Positions 25,078-38,300 of a DNA stretch of 64,000 bases are shown piece after piece (positions within the stretch are counted from its first letter, which is position 1; every line of letters starts with the position of its first letter). Position numbers and translations under genes: made by a program. This DNA is from Mytilisepta virgata (lineage: Eukaryota; Mollusca; Bivalvia; Mytilida; Mytilidae). The notes below the pieces were generated by a model. The model was given only the letters and a program-made list of their open reading frames with translations, was not told the origin of the DNA and did not search any database. The DNA is taken from the NCBI GenBank assembly GCA_028015205.1, contig CM051512.1, positions 23,343,139 to 23,407,138 of the forward strand. The letters run 5' to 3'.

Positions 25078-28000
25078 AGGTAGTAAAATCTCAGAGCCGT
25101 TTTCCGGAACGACTATTTAAACAACACACGTATGCAAATTTAAATGAATGTAATTTGATTCTAATATTAATTCTGTTTATCCTGCAGTATAAAATTGTTC
25201 ATAAATAGCTTGAAATACAGTGAATTTCTACATTAAGCGAACAACGTCATAAAATCGCAAAACCGTCGCATTCCACGACGTCATAAGTAAAATTCAAAGG
25301 TTTTGTGCTGTGAGCCACAGTAAAAGTGGTTGCCGATATAACACAAATACCGGATAATATTCGTGGGATTGATATATCCGTTTGGTTTTGGTTGTATTAA
25401 ATTCTGCAGCACGAACGAGGTTTAAGTCTAACTATATTTGTACTCTGTATTTCGTTTCCAATAGATTGTATGACCGTAATACTTCAGGCTTTGTATTTCA
25501 ACTTTTAAGTAGCAGAAAGATATTTGAGAGCTTGCCGTAATAACGACCGGAATTTAACCATGTCGGTCTTTCTGCGCCTTACAATGTCTATTATAGAAGC
25601 TTAAAAAATGTAGTTTATTACATGTTTATTACTAGAGTTGTCATTATGTTGTGTAAAAATCAATTTTGAAATGAATAATGACTTTGGGTTTTTATTACCA
25701 CTTGTTAAACATATCTTACCTTCTGTTATCCCATCGCCGCCCGTTTTATGCTTTGATTGGATAAGAAATTATCAAAAGAACGTTATCAATGTCATGTCAT
25801 CTTTTCATTTTCAAATAAAACGACAAAAAATCTGTTGATCAATTTGATTTATACTATTCAATTTAATATATTAAAATTTAGTTTTGTGTTGATATTGGAT
25901 TGACTTAGTTGAATATTAAAAAGAATCAAATTTTAATAGAACAGTATTGTTGATTCTTCCAGTCGGCCACATCACAACCCCTGTTATACAGTTTTTTGTT
26001 GCATTCAAGATTCCCCCATATCCATAAAATTTCAAACAAATACAATATTTCAACGTACATTACCCAGACATACAATGTTTAGATGAATAGGTTTATCCTC
26101 AAAATCAGTATGGCCCAAATTTGTATAAGCATATATTAAGCAACGTTTGATTTTTTGTTGTGACGTAGAATTATACACAAAATCAATTAATTGCACGCAA
26201 AAAATGGGAAAGGCGTTGTCGTAATATATGTGAGGCATTTGAGCAGCGGAAAGGACAATAATTAGACATTGTTCTTTTACTTTCGTATGAAAAAAAATAG
26301 TTGGGATATTTCCAAAACGGAATTGCATTTAAAAAAGAGAAGCTGTAGTTTATATTGTATTTAAAAGCTTTTGGATTGGTTGTACTGGGTCTAAAATAGA
26401 TTACACTAGCTTTGTATTAAAAAATAATTTTTTACTGCATATCGGTGTCAATTATAATATTTGGAATGATTTGTTTATGTTCGGAAAATGACAGAATCAG
26501 GAATTGTGACATGTTTTATAGTCTTAAAAATGTATAACTTTAGTAGTACAATCAAAGATTATTACTATCGGCAAATATATTTATTTAAGTGATACCATTG
26601 TCAGGCCCTGTGGATATTTATGTTTTCAATGCCGCTTGCCCATTATCGTCATATTTTCTGAAAATCGTAAATACTATTTGATAAAGTATGATAGTTCTTC
26701 GGTAAAAATTTCTGATATGAATTAAAATATTCTAGAATGACCTATCCTGAGCTGAAAATTTTATTAAATTCCTGATGTTCGTGGTTAATGAACAAGATTA
26801 CGGACTAAACCTTTAAAGGTTTTTTAGTATTCAAATATATACGGAATGAATATACAAATTCTACAGAAAAAGATCACTAACGAGTATTATAATTGTTTTT
26901 ACCTGCATTGTATAGAATTGGGGTAAAGACTATGATCTTTAGATATTCATATTTGAAGAATGTACTTGTAATTCAATGCTGACAAGTGATGTTAAGATAT
27001 ACAATCACAGATTTATGCCAACCTGTCGACATACACATATCTTTATTCAAAATTTGCTTTAAGGATTTTTAGGTCTATAGAGCTAGATGAAAATAGAAGT
27101 AATGCGCAAACTGACAACACTTCAAAGTAACGATACAAAGGATATTGCAAATGGTGTTAATACATAAATGTTTACTGTGAGAGAAGTCCAAATATTGGCA
27201 GATATGCACGACATCATCAACAGACGTACACAAAATAAAAATGTATACTGTAGTGTAGCTTCACTGGCAGTAGTATGTACTTATCGTCAATTCGTCAAGC
27301 ATTCTTAGAAATAAATTACACCTTTTAAATTATTGGAATAGAGTGAAACTTCAACATGAGATAAAGAGTATTTTTACAATTATTGTTAGCTGAACCACCA
27401 AGATCTCGTATTAGCAAATCCACGTTTTGTCAGTTTTCAAGGTAAAACCAAATGTAGAAAATAGTAACAGAGACATTGTATTCCAACTGTTTCTTAAATC
27501 AAACCATGATTCGTCATATCTTTAACACACGTTAAACAAGTGTAAGACATAGCAAACCTATGCTTGACATATATGATCTGAATACGATTATAAAGGGTTA
27601 GTGAGCCGTTGTAAAAGAAAAAAGTCACAGAAAAGGATATCTTTATACATGTACTTCACATTTTCATCAAAGACTGTCTTGTTCATACAAGATACTGTAA
27701 AACAACCACTGCTATAAAGTATAAAAGTATTTAAATCAGAAAGGATCCCAATATCAAACTAGTAAATTTTAAAGAATTTTCCTGACCAGATTTATACAAC
27801 TTAACACACCAGTTACGAGAGAGTAAGAGTCTACCACGTGTAGCAGTTAAGGAGGGTGTACGGATGTAAAAGGAAAAAATGATGGATACGTCTGATGTAT
27901 AAATACGCTAACAAAGAAAATATTTTCCAAATATGTTCTGTGCAGACCTATAAATTTTGAAAAAAAATATTTGGATGTGCTGAAAGATTCAATAAAGTTC

Positions 28001-29232
28001 TTATAACACACCTAAGAGTAATTAAATACAGTGATACTTAAAATTCCATCATAGAAAAGCAAAAAGATTAAATCCAACGAAATACAATTATCAAAAGTAT
28101 ATTATTTGTCAGTTTTTTTTACTCTTAACAAACCACAGAGTAAATACTATGACAACTTCAGAATATGTAACAAACGCCATATATCAACACAACATGTACA
28201 AAAACGTAGATCGACAAGGAGACTAAGAACAAGCACCGTGATTAAAGACATGAGTAAACAGCATCCCTTCCTCTAAATCATTATGTGCATATAGACTGTC
28301 AGCTCAATTTAGGCTATTTCTTAGTTTTAACGATACATTATAGTATTTCACAAAAAATCAATATAATGACGTCATATAAATCCCATGAATTTATGGTATT
28401 GTGCAACTCAATATTTAAAAATGCAGATATATAATTAGAAAAACAACATCGTATTTGAACTGTATTGCAGCGCTACTAAAGGAATCAAGATTAAAATTCA
28501 CGAATGAAATGAATTATATGTATAGAATGTATTTTCATGTTTAGTACAGACAAAAAGGGGCACCAATGACATAGAATATGATTATGCGATGGGATATGTT
28601 ATTACAAATTTGTACAATAAGAGACTATCAGATAAGTGAAAACAACTTCGATACGTACGAACAATACAGACTTCTCTGATAATTCTGGGTACTTAATATT
28701 CAACCCACAGACAAAAACAGAGACGAATTTATATCAGCTTCCTTGTTTTAACAAAAATAAACAAAATCAATGATCGTTAAGTAGAACGATATGCTTAACA
28801 TGTCACAACACTTGTTGTAACTCCTGATGGTTTATTGTAGTTTCTATGCGCTTTTTATTCTTTGAATTTTATCTTTGTAGCCTCTGTTCTCTGTTCTCAC
28901 GAGTTTTAAATTTTTATCTTGTGTACTTCCCACTCTGTCTTTTTGATTTTGTTGTCCATATGGAAATTGGAAAATACATTACGGTATATATAAAAAGTAT
29001 TCAATGCTCAAAACTTCATATCAGTATTATTTAATATGCTAGGCGTAAACGATATTAAAATTAACAAAATTAAAATCTTTATTTAACAGCTTAAAAGTAC
29101 AGTTTATTAAATATTAAAACCTGTTATTTAGGCCTAAAATAAATTGCACATTCTTCATTATCCCAAAGTTATAACACCTGAATGTAATGATTAACCCTTT
29201 CTGTAAATGTTGGCTTTCCAACCTCCTTTTGT
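25078..29232. other. region between convergent genes
   Basis: 3' flanks of the LRR gene (+) and the PAN-EGF-CUB gene (-). Only short ORFs without domain features; no repeat recognised by eye. Confidence 0.5.
25814..25819 (+). terminator. candidate poly(A) signal of the LRR gene
   Basis: AATAAA about 740 nt after the LRR gene stop codon. Plausible distance; no cDNA support. Confidence 0.35.
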
Positions 29233-29355
29233 TCAGGAAACATCTGTTGTCCAGGTCACAAAGACACTGTCTCTGCTAGTTACAATATCTTCTCCAGTAG
29301 AATCTCCACTACGTTTTGCCAGAAGTTTGTCATTTTTAGATGTTCCATCATAAAC
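29233..29355 (-). CDS. PAN-EGF-CUB gene exon 7: second half of CUB-like domain, stop
   Basis: 123 nt in phase 0 from AAATAG to TGA. Starts [18 protein letters not shown] and ends [11 protein letters not shown], matching the CUB pattern V-x-D-G ... L ... G ... S-x-x-V-x-F-x-T/S-D. The protein ends soon after the CUB core. Its acceptor and first ~25 nt are duplicated just upstream. Confidence 0.82.
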   Translation of the reverse strand, partial: VYDGTSKNDKLLAKRSGDSTGEDIVTSRDSVFVTWTTDVS

Positions 29356-32300
29356 CTATTTACACAAAACAAACACCATCAAATTATTTATAACAATTCA
29401 CATAGCTATGTTTGGCTATCAGATATAATTTTTGTCATTTTTAGATGTTCCATCATAAACCTATTTACACAAAACAAACACCATCAAATTATTTATTCAC
29501 ATAGCTATGTTTGGCTATCAGATATAATTAAAGAATAAACGTAATTAAATACATTAAATAGAATGGAAAACGACTTGCAAATAGACGAGAACGACAATCA
29601 TTATGGTATTTTAACGGTCAGCTTACTTAACTAGCAAAACAGAGATGTGTCAGCTATATAAAAAACATCGTTTATCGGCTTAATTAAGGTCTTTCCCTTT
29701 GCAGAAGGAAAGACCTTACTGTATTTCTTATGATTATTAAGGTCTTCCCCTTTGCAGAAGGAAAGACCTTACTGTATTTCTTATGATTATTAAGGTCTTT
29801 CCCTTTGCAGAAGGAAAGACCTTACTGTATTTCTTATGATTATTATTATTATTATTATTTTTTTTTTTTTCTGCCGCAGATGTCAAAAAAGTGTCGCGAC
29901 CTATCATTACGAAACTTAGTACTATTAAACGACACTACTTGGGCTCGACTTGAGTCGGCCTGTGAAACCGATCTATTTTTAGTAATGGAGTTATCTGCCC
30001 CAGACCGTAAAACCTTGTTTGCAGATTTACTCAAAAACCGTAACCGTTATCAAAAATCTGAAGTGGGGAAAATGTTGCTCAACTCCTGGACATGATTCGT
30101 CATGCAAAAAAAAATGTTCTGATCGACTTCCTGGTTACGCGTTTTTGACCCAAAAAGTGTCGCGACACGTCAAAATTTTTTTCTTCAAAACGGTAAGTCC
30201 TAGAGACTTGGGACCTTCACCAATCATCCTGGATGACATATGTTGCATTCAAAAATGTCAAGGTCAAAGGTCAAATTTCAAGGTCAGAGGTCATGGTACA
30301 CCTTGTTATCAGGTTAACTCAAAAACCATACAAAATTTAAGCAGACATGTAATGGGGAAAATACTTGTCTCATTTAGACCTTTATTTGATTTAAAGGGTC
30401 GAACCTTGTACGACAAACGGTTTTAGAGTTATAGCCCTTAACGCGTTTCGGCTAAATGGTTTTTGGCCTATAACTTGAAAATGGTTCGAGATAACATAGT
30501 AAACATATGGGTTATTGGTGACCGTCAACTTATTCCCTTCAATTTAAAATCAAACTTGATTGGCTAATGGCGGCCATTTTCAAAATGGCCGACACTATAA
30601 ACAGTTTTTGTGGAAAAGCACGTAAACCGTACAAAATTGAAGCAGACAATACCTGGGAAAATTGTTCGTCACGTCGAAATCTACAAAAAAGTCTTCAGGA
30701 CCGAAACCGTAAAACTTGTCGTTTTTGAGTTATTGCACTTGATTTGTATGTTAAAACTGGTTTTTTGCTTATAACTTGAAAACCGTATTAGATAGTATAG
30801 TAAACATGTATACTTAAATGAATCAGTATGCAAAGACCTACAATTTGAGTCAAAGGTCAAAGGTCATGGGTCAAGGTCATTCCCTAGCAACAAGGTAACG
30901 TTAATGAAAAGTCCATAGCAACCATATGTATTCTTAACCAACACTACCTTCTGAGTTTAGAATTAAGTTTTATAACCGGAAGTGACCTTCGGTCCATAGC
31001 AACCGACAAAGTCCTTAACAACCATACTTTTTCTGACACTAGGCCCCTTGATCTTTATTCTGGAACCTATATGATAACTATTGGCAACATTTTATCGTAA
31101 ACAGAATGACTCAATTGTCTTAAGTATTTGTATAGGACACCATAACACTAACTAGAGACGGGGAAAGACCTCACATTTGTTCTCTGAACAAATGACTTTT
31201 TAATTATTATTATTATTATTTTTTTTTTTTTTTCTGCCGCAGATGTCAAAAAAGTGTCGCGACCTATCATTACGAAACTTAGTCCTATTAAAGGACACTA
31301 CTTGGGCTCGACTTGAGTCGGCCTGCGAAACCGATCTATTTTTAGTAACGGAGTTATCTGCCCCAGACCGTAAAACCTTGTTTGCAGATTAACTCAAAAA
31401 CCGTCACCGTTATCAAAAATCTGAATTGGGGAAAATGTTGCTCAACTCCTGGACATGATTCGTCATGCAAAAAAAAATGTTCTGATCGACTTCCTGGTTA
31501 CGCGTTTTTGACCCGAAAAGTGTCGCGACATGTCAAAATTTTTTTCTATAAAACGGTAAGTCCTAGAGACTTGGGACCTTCACCAATCATCCTGGATGAC
31601 ATATGTTGCATTCAAAAATGTCAAGGTCAAAGGTCAAATCTCAAGGTCAGAGGTCATGGTACACCTTGTTATCAGGTTAACTCAAAAACCATACAAAATT
31701 TAAGCAGACATGTAATGGGGAAAATACTTGTCTCATTTAGACCTTTATTTGATATAAGGGTCGAACCCTGTAGGACAAACGGTTTTGGAGTTATAGCCCT
31801 TAACGCGTTTCGGCTAAATGGTTTTTGGCCTATAACTTGAAAATGGTTCGAGATAACATAGTAAACATATGGGTTATTGGTGACCGTCAACTTATTCCCT
31901 TCAATTTAAAATCAAACTTGATTGGCTAATGGCGGCCATTTTCAAAATGGCCGACACTGTAAACAGTTTTTGTGGAAAAGCACGTAAACCGTACAAAATT
32001 GAAGCAGACAATACATGGGAAAATTGTTCGTCACGTTGAAATCTACAAAAAAGTCTTCAGGACCGAAACCGTAAAACTTGTCGTTTTTGAGTTATTGCAC
32101 TTGATTTGTATGTTAAAACTGGTTTTTTGCTTATAACTTGAAAACCGTATTAGATAGTATAGTAAACATGTATACTTAAATGAATCAGTATGCAAAGACC
32201 TACAATTTGAGTCAAAGGTCAAAGGTCATGGGTCAAGGTCATTCCCTAGCAACAAGGTAACGTTAATGAAAAGTCCATAGCAACCATATGTATTCTTAAC

Positions 32301-35300
32301 CAACACTACCTTCTGAGTTTAGAATTAAGTTTTATAACCGGAAGTGACCTTCTGTCCATAGCAACCGACAAAGTCCTTAACAACCATACTTTTTCTGACA
32401 CTAGGCCCCTTGATCTTTATTCTGGAACCTATATGATAACTATTGGCAACATTTTATCGTAAACAAAATGACTCAATTGTCTTAAGTATTTGTATAGGAC
32501 ACCATAACACTAACTAGAGACGGGGAAAGACCTCACATTTGTTCTCTGAACAAATGACTTTTTATTATTATTATTATTATTTTTTTTTTCTGCCGCAGAT
32601 GTCAAAAAAGTGTCGCGACCTATCATTACGAAACTTAGTACTATTAAACGACACTACTTGGGCTCGACTTGAGTCGGCCTGCGAAACCGATCTATTTTTA
32701 GTAACGGAGTTATCTGCCCAAGACCGTAAAACCTTGTTTGCACATTAACACAAAAACCGTAACCGTTATCAAAAATCTGAAGTGGGGAAAATGTTGCTCA
32801 ACTTCTGGACATGATTCGTCATGCAAAAAAAAATGTTCTGATCGACTTCCTGGTTACGCGTTTTTGACTCGAAAAGTGTCGCGACACGTCAAAATTTTTT
32901 TCTTCAAAACGGTAAGTCCTAGAGACTTGGGACCTTCACCAATCATCCTGGATGACATATGTTGCATTCAAAAATGTCAAGGTCAAAGGTCAAATCTCAA
33001 GGTCAGAGGTCATTGTACACCTTGTTATCAGGTTAACTCAAAAACCATACAAAATTTAAGCAGACATGTAATGGGGAAAATACTTGTCTCATTTAGACCT
33101 TTATTTGATATAAGGGTCGAACCCTGTACGACAAACGGTTTTCGAGTTATAGCCCTTAACGCGTTTCGGCTAAATGGTTTTTGGCCTATAACTTGAAAAT
33201 GGTTCGAGATAACATAGTAAACATATGGGTTATTGGTGACCGTCAACTTATTCCCTTCAATTTAAAATCAAACTTGATTGGCTAATGGCGGCCATTTTCA
33301 AAATGGCCGACACTGTAAACAGTTTTTGTGGAAAAGCACGTAAACCGTACAAAATTGAAGCAGACAATACAAGGGAAAATTGTTCGTCACGTCGAAATCT
33401 ACAAAAAAGTCTTCAGGACCGAAACCGTAAAACTTGTCGTTTTTGAGTTATTGCACTTGATTTGTATGTTAAAACTGGTTTTTTGCTTATAACTTGAAAA
33501 CCGTATTAGATAGTATAGTAAACATGTATACTTAAATGAATCAGTGTGCAAAGACCTACAATTTGAGTCAAAGGTCAAAGGTCATGGGTCAAGGTCATTC
33601 CCTAGCAACAAGGTAACGTTAATGAAAAGTCCATAGCAACCATATGTATTCTTAACCAACACTACCTTCTGAGTTTAGAATTAAGTTTTATAACCGGAAG
33701 TGACCTTCTGTCCATAGCAACCGACAAAGTCCTTAACAACCATACTTTTTCTGACACTAGGCCCCTTGATCTTTATTCTGGAACCTATATGATAACTATT
33801 GGCAACATTTTATCGTAAACAAAATGACTCATTGTCTTAAGTATTTGTATAGGACACCATAACACTAACTAGAGACGGGGAAAGACCTCACATTTGTTCT
33901 CTGAACAAATGACTTTTTAATTATTTCTCTACATTTCTTTTTTCGACTCACTTATATTATTTATATTTTTGAATTTTTCAGCATAAACATACCATAGTTG
34001 GATTCTAAATCCTTAATAAACATTTTTTATTCATGCAAAAAAGTAAAATGTTAAAACTTTTGCAGAATTGACGTATTGAGCATGATTTTAACGATGCGTG
34101 CTATGCAACCTGAACAAAAACGTTTCGAACTTTGTGTTGAATTTATATATGTTTTCAGATTAAAAATATCTAGTTGAATTTGATAGCTGAAATATTGAAA
34201 CACTTACCCTAACAATATCATATCCAATCTCTGTATCAAAGTATATAAATCTTAGAAGAATTTTGTATCCGTAACCACTAGTAACTAGAGTTGGACCAAA
34301 TTCCTGATAATCATTGTTTGTATACATATCTGATGTCAGTGTATGGCTGTCCCAATAATATACTGCAAAATGATGGAAATTTTTTCAATGAGATTGGAAT
34401 GAAATATCTCAAAATGTTTGTAACAGGTTTCTGTGTCTTTTTAAATTACCAATTCTTTGGAGAAAACATAAAAAATCTTTATATTAATACAAACAAATCA
34501 AAATCTAATTAATGGGGAAATTCCAAAGTACCACAAACAATAATAAATCCCAAGATAAAGACAAAATTGGGACGGAAAAGAACAAGAAAACAGGCAAAAA
34601 AAACACGAAAACAAATCACAAAAAAACTTTTTAAAACTGTTGAACAACACGGATTCCATTTAAACAGAAAACGATGAGTAGAATAAGTTAATATATCGAT
34701 GGTAAGCAGTTCCAGCAAATCTGCGACAAATCAAATTTCATCTAATGATTTTCAAGTTCGTGATGACGACCTAGGGATTTTTTTAGTGATGACTTTACCC
34801 AGAGAACATTATGTTAAATTTTCTTCTAAAAACATGAAAACATGGTGGTGCCCAACACCTTGACTAAAATAAATTTGGCTTGTTTAATTTTCATAAATTT
34901 TTTAGGAAATATTTACTTTGACCTGTTGACATAAATATTGATTTTTTATAGTAAATAGAATTCCACACTTCACGGGAATAATTTCATTGAATATATAGGA
35001 ATTTGTCAAACATCAATTTTGATCATAGAGAAGCTTAATTTCTCTTTACTTATTAAATTTGATTAAAATGCTCTGGTGATTTTTAAGAGTTATCTCCCTG
35101 TAGTGTTGTATACAACCTTATATCAGCTTACAGTCACAGTCATTTCCGGAGTATCCTTTGTCGCATGAACAAGAATAGGTACTTCCACTTACAGAACACG
35201 TGCCATTTGCACATGGCTGAGAGGTACACGGTGTATCTAAAAAAATATAAAACAAATAAAACAAAATGGGGTCGGTATGAGTTAAAGCATAAGCGGGTAA

Positions 35301-38300
35301 AAGTTACCGATAGTTTTAGACAACAAATTTATCCATTTATTACCAAAGTATATTGCTATAGCTGGCACTGAGTATCAAAAATGTGAGAGACAAAGCTCCA
35401 TGAAACGCATTTTAACGTAACTAGCTGCTCTTCACATAGATGTGCACAAAATATCTGTCTAGTACATGCAATACCGCTGTAAAAATTAAATATGTTATTT
35501 TGAAATTTTATAATAACATATAAAAAAGAATCCCATACCATTTTATGAAAATACAATGTACAATCGTTTCGTAAATATTTGAATCCACAATATGATATGC
35601 GTGTTTTTATACGATATGATACAATGTAAGTTAATGACAAATTTTTGGGTTAATGTACAAATAAAACTAACCGAAATATTACTTGGACATACCTTGTTAT
35701 ACATCAAATGGGTTGAGATCTTTGGAAGTTTGTAGACTCGTTTATGTACTTATTTTAAAAAAATATTATTTATTGACGATCTATACGTCGATAACAATAT
35801 CATAATTTGTACTGAAAAATTACGATTTGCGACGAACTATTAAACCTAAATGTAATTTTCCACTTTCTTATTAAATTTTACATTTTATATATCGTTTCGA
35901 CAACAATTTAAATGATATTACTCTCACAAAAAGATCCTGAGTAACCTTCGGGACAAATACAGTCACAAGAGGTACCGGAAATAACACAGGATCCGCCATT
36001 GTGACAAGGTACCGATGCACAAGGGGTGACTGAAAATAAAAGAAACAGTACATTGTTTTCTATTCGCTAATTAAGATGGCGCTCCTGAACTGATATGTTT
36101 TACTAATAGATTTATTTCAAGAAAATCTTAATATCCATAGTTCATGTATCAAGTCAATAAACCCTCATCAATTAGTCTTACATAATGTTACTATAGTAAT
36201 TTATTATTACGACAAACATTTTAACTGTGATTTATTGTACATTCTTATGTTGTGAATCAATAGGAAATATGGAAAGCCGAAGAATAATCCAAAATGTAAA
36301 AAGAAATCAAAGCTGGGTTTTAAACAAGTAAAGTCAAATTCATCTAAGGATTGAGTTAATTTCAAAGTTTTAACACATTTTTAACTACTCATTTGAAATA
36401 CTATCAGTGGAAATGGATACATTCTAATCCGCGGGCTGAGGCATTTACCCAAGTGTAGCAATAATTGTACAATGATGACAAATTTGAATTTCAGACACGT
36501 GGCCTCATGCCATATGTGTGTCAATCACCATGAATCTCGAAATTTACAGTGTCTATGTTATGACATTTATACATATACATTTTTTGTTCATGTTCTGGTA
36601 GTGTTAAGATTTATTCTTTCAGTTCTTTGGTTATTTCAGAAAGTGTAATTTCTGTTGATGTCACATTTTCTATTATCTCTGATTTTAATCATTAATACGC
36701 TATAATGTAAACAAATTTAAACTAACAATTTAAGTAGTTTGAAGAAGGATCAGTGTTTTTCACATTTTAAGTGCTTTAGAATAATATCACTTTAGTGGTG
36801 ACATTGAAACAAGATTTTTTTTCTTTTCATAATATAGTTAGAGTTGTTTGAAATATTGGAATTTATTTCTTTTAGAACTTTTGGATACAATGCTAATACC
36901 TTGACATTCTGATCCAGAAAATCCAGGGAAACATGTACAATTGTACAATGTACGTGAAATTGGTGTACATGTTCCTGAATGGAGACAGGGGTTAGAAGAA
37001 CATACGGACTCTGAAATTAAACATATTTCTATATAAAGCAATGTAAAATGATGACTAAATATGCAAATGATGAAAATATATTATTAGAATTTGATATGAG
37101 AAATAAATACGAAATAAAATAACTTTTTTAAATTTGACAACACTTATCAAAGTTTACAAAGTGGTTAAAACAATAACATAATTAGGGGAAATCTTAACAT
37201 ATGGCCTTTAGATTAAAGATGTATATTGCATATTTGTAGAAAAACTTAGGTGAACGCTTTAACCAAATTATACGGAAATGTAAGAAAATTGGTTTGCAAA
37301 GTACAGTTTTGTAAAAATTTGTTTGATCTCGAGCACTGCTGATGAGTTGTCAGTGAACGAAATGGCCATACAGTGCATCAAATTTATTTCGGTATTTTGT
37401 GAACTTAAAAAAATTGGCTTTTCGTATAAAACTGACAACTGTGTTTTGCACATATATCTGTATTTACGTCAAAGTACCCTTCGTTTTATTGAGTAGTAAA
37501 CACACATTTATCGTAAGGAAATACTCTAATTTAAATTGGCACATAAATTCTACAAAACAAAATTCCCGTTATTTACTTTTGACAAAAATTTCAAACAGAA
37601 TAATTTTATCTTACCATACGGTGGGCAAAGTTTCTCATTACGATAGGCGACGATACAGCGTGTTCCAGTTTGGCATGGTGTTTGGCCAGTATACACTGGT
37701 TCCCTGTCAATAGAACATTTTACAGAACAACAAGAACGCAACAAGTACAACAACAACATTAATCATAGTTATAGTTTTGTAATGGCATGATTCATTATTC
37801 AAATGCCTCTAAATTTTCCGTTCAAAATTTGACAAAATTATCAGAAATTTCTAAATCTCTTCCTGTTGATCCATAGGTAACCCTTAGCTTATTTGGATTC
37901 ATGTTTGTTTTGATTATTTTGGATTTTAATGGTTGTGCTTATTAATTCATCATTATATCCTCAACGGTTTTCCAACACTTTGATCTCGAGCATTTCTGAT
38001 GAGTGTCAGTCAACGAAATGGCCATAAAGTGCATCAAATTTATTTCGGAATTTTGTGATACGTTTTATTATGCCAAAACAATTGTATTGTAACTTAAATT
38101 ATTATTTTTGTTCATCTAAAATTGAACGTTTGGCATAACCAAAGAAAACTGGAGACTTTTATTCAGACATTTATTAAATGATATAACAGAAGAAGTCGTT
38201 AATTCCTAGAATTGCTATATGTCTCTCTCCCTAACATTAGATATTTTCTGTATAAGCTACTGTCTAAATAAATAATGAGAATTAAGCGAAAATGAATAAC

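Noticed and set aside
30019..33196. Repeated 135- and 152-codon ORFs as a protein family
   Set aside because: They lie in the three 1.36-kb tandem units, shift frame and end differently between near-identical copies, and have no recognisable domain. The array explains their similarity.
36838..37041. 67-codon ORF starting with MLYIEIC as an independent gene
   Set aside because: Its centre is an EGF exon; both ends read into intron past the splice sites.
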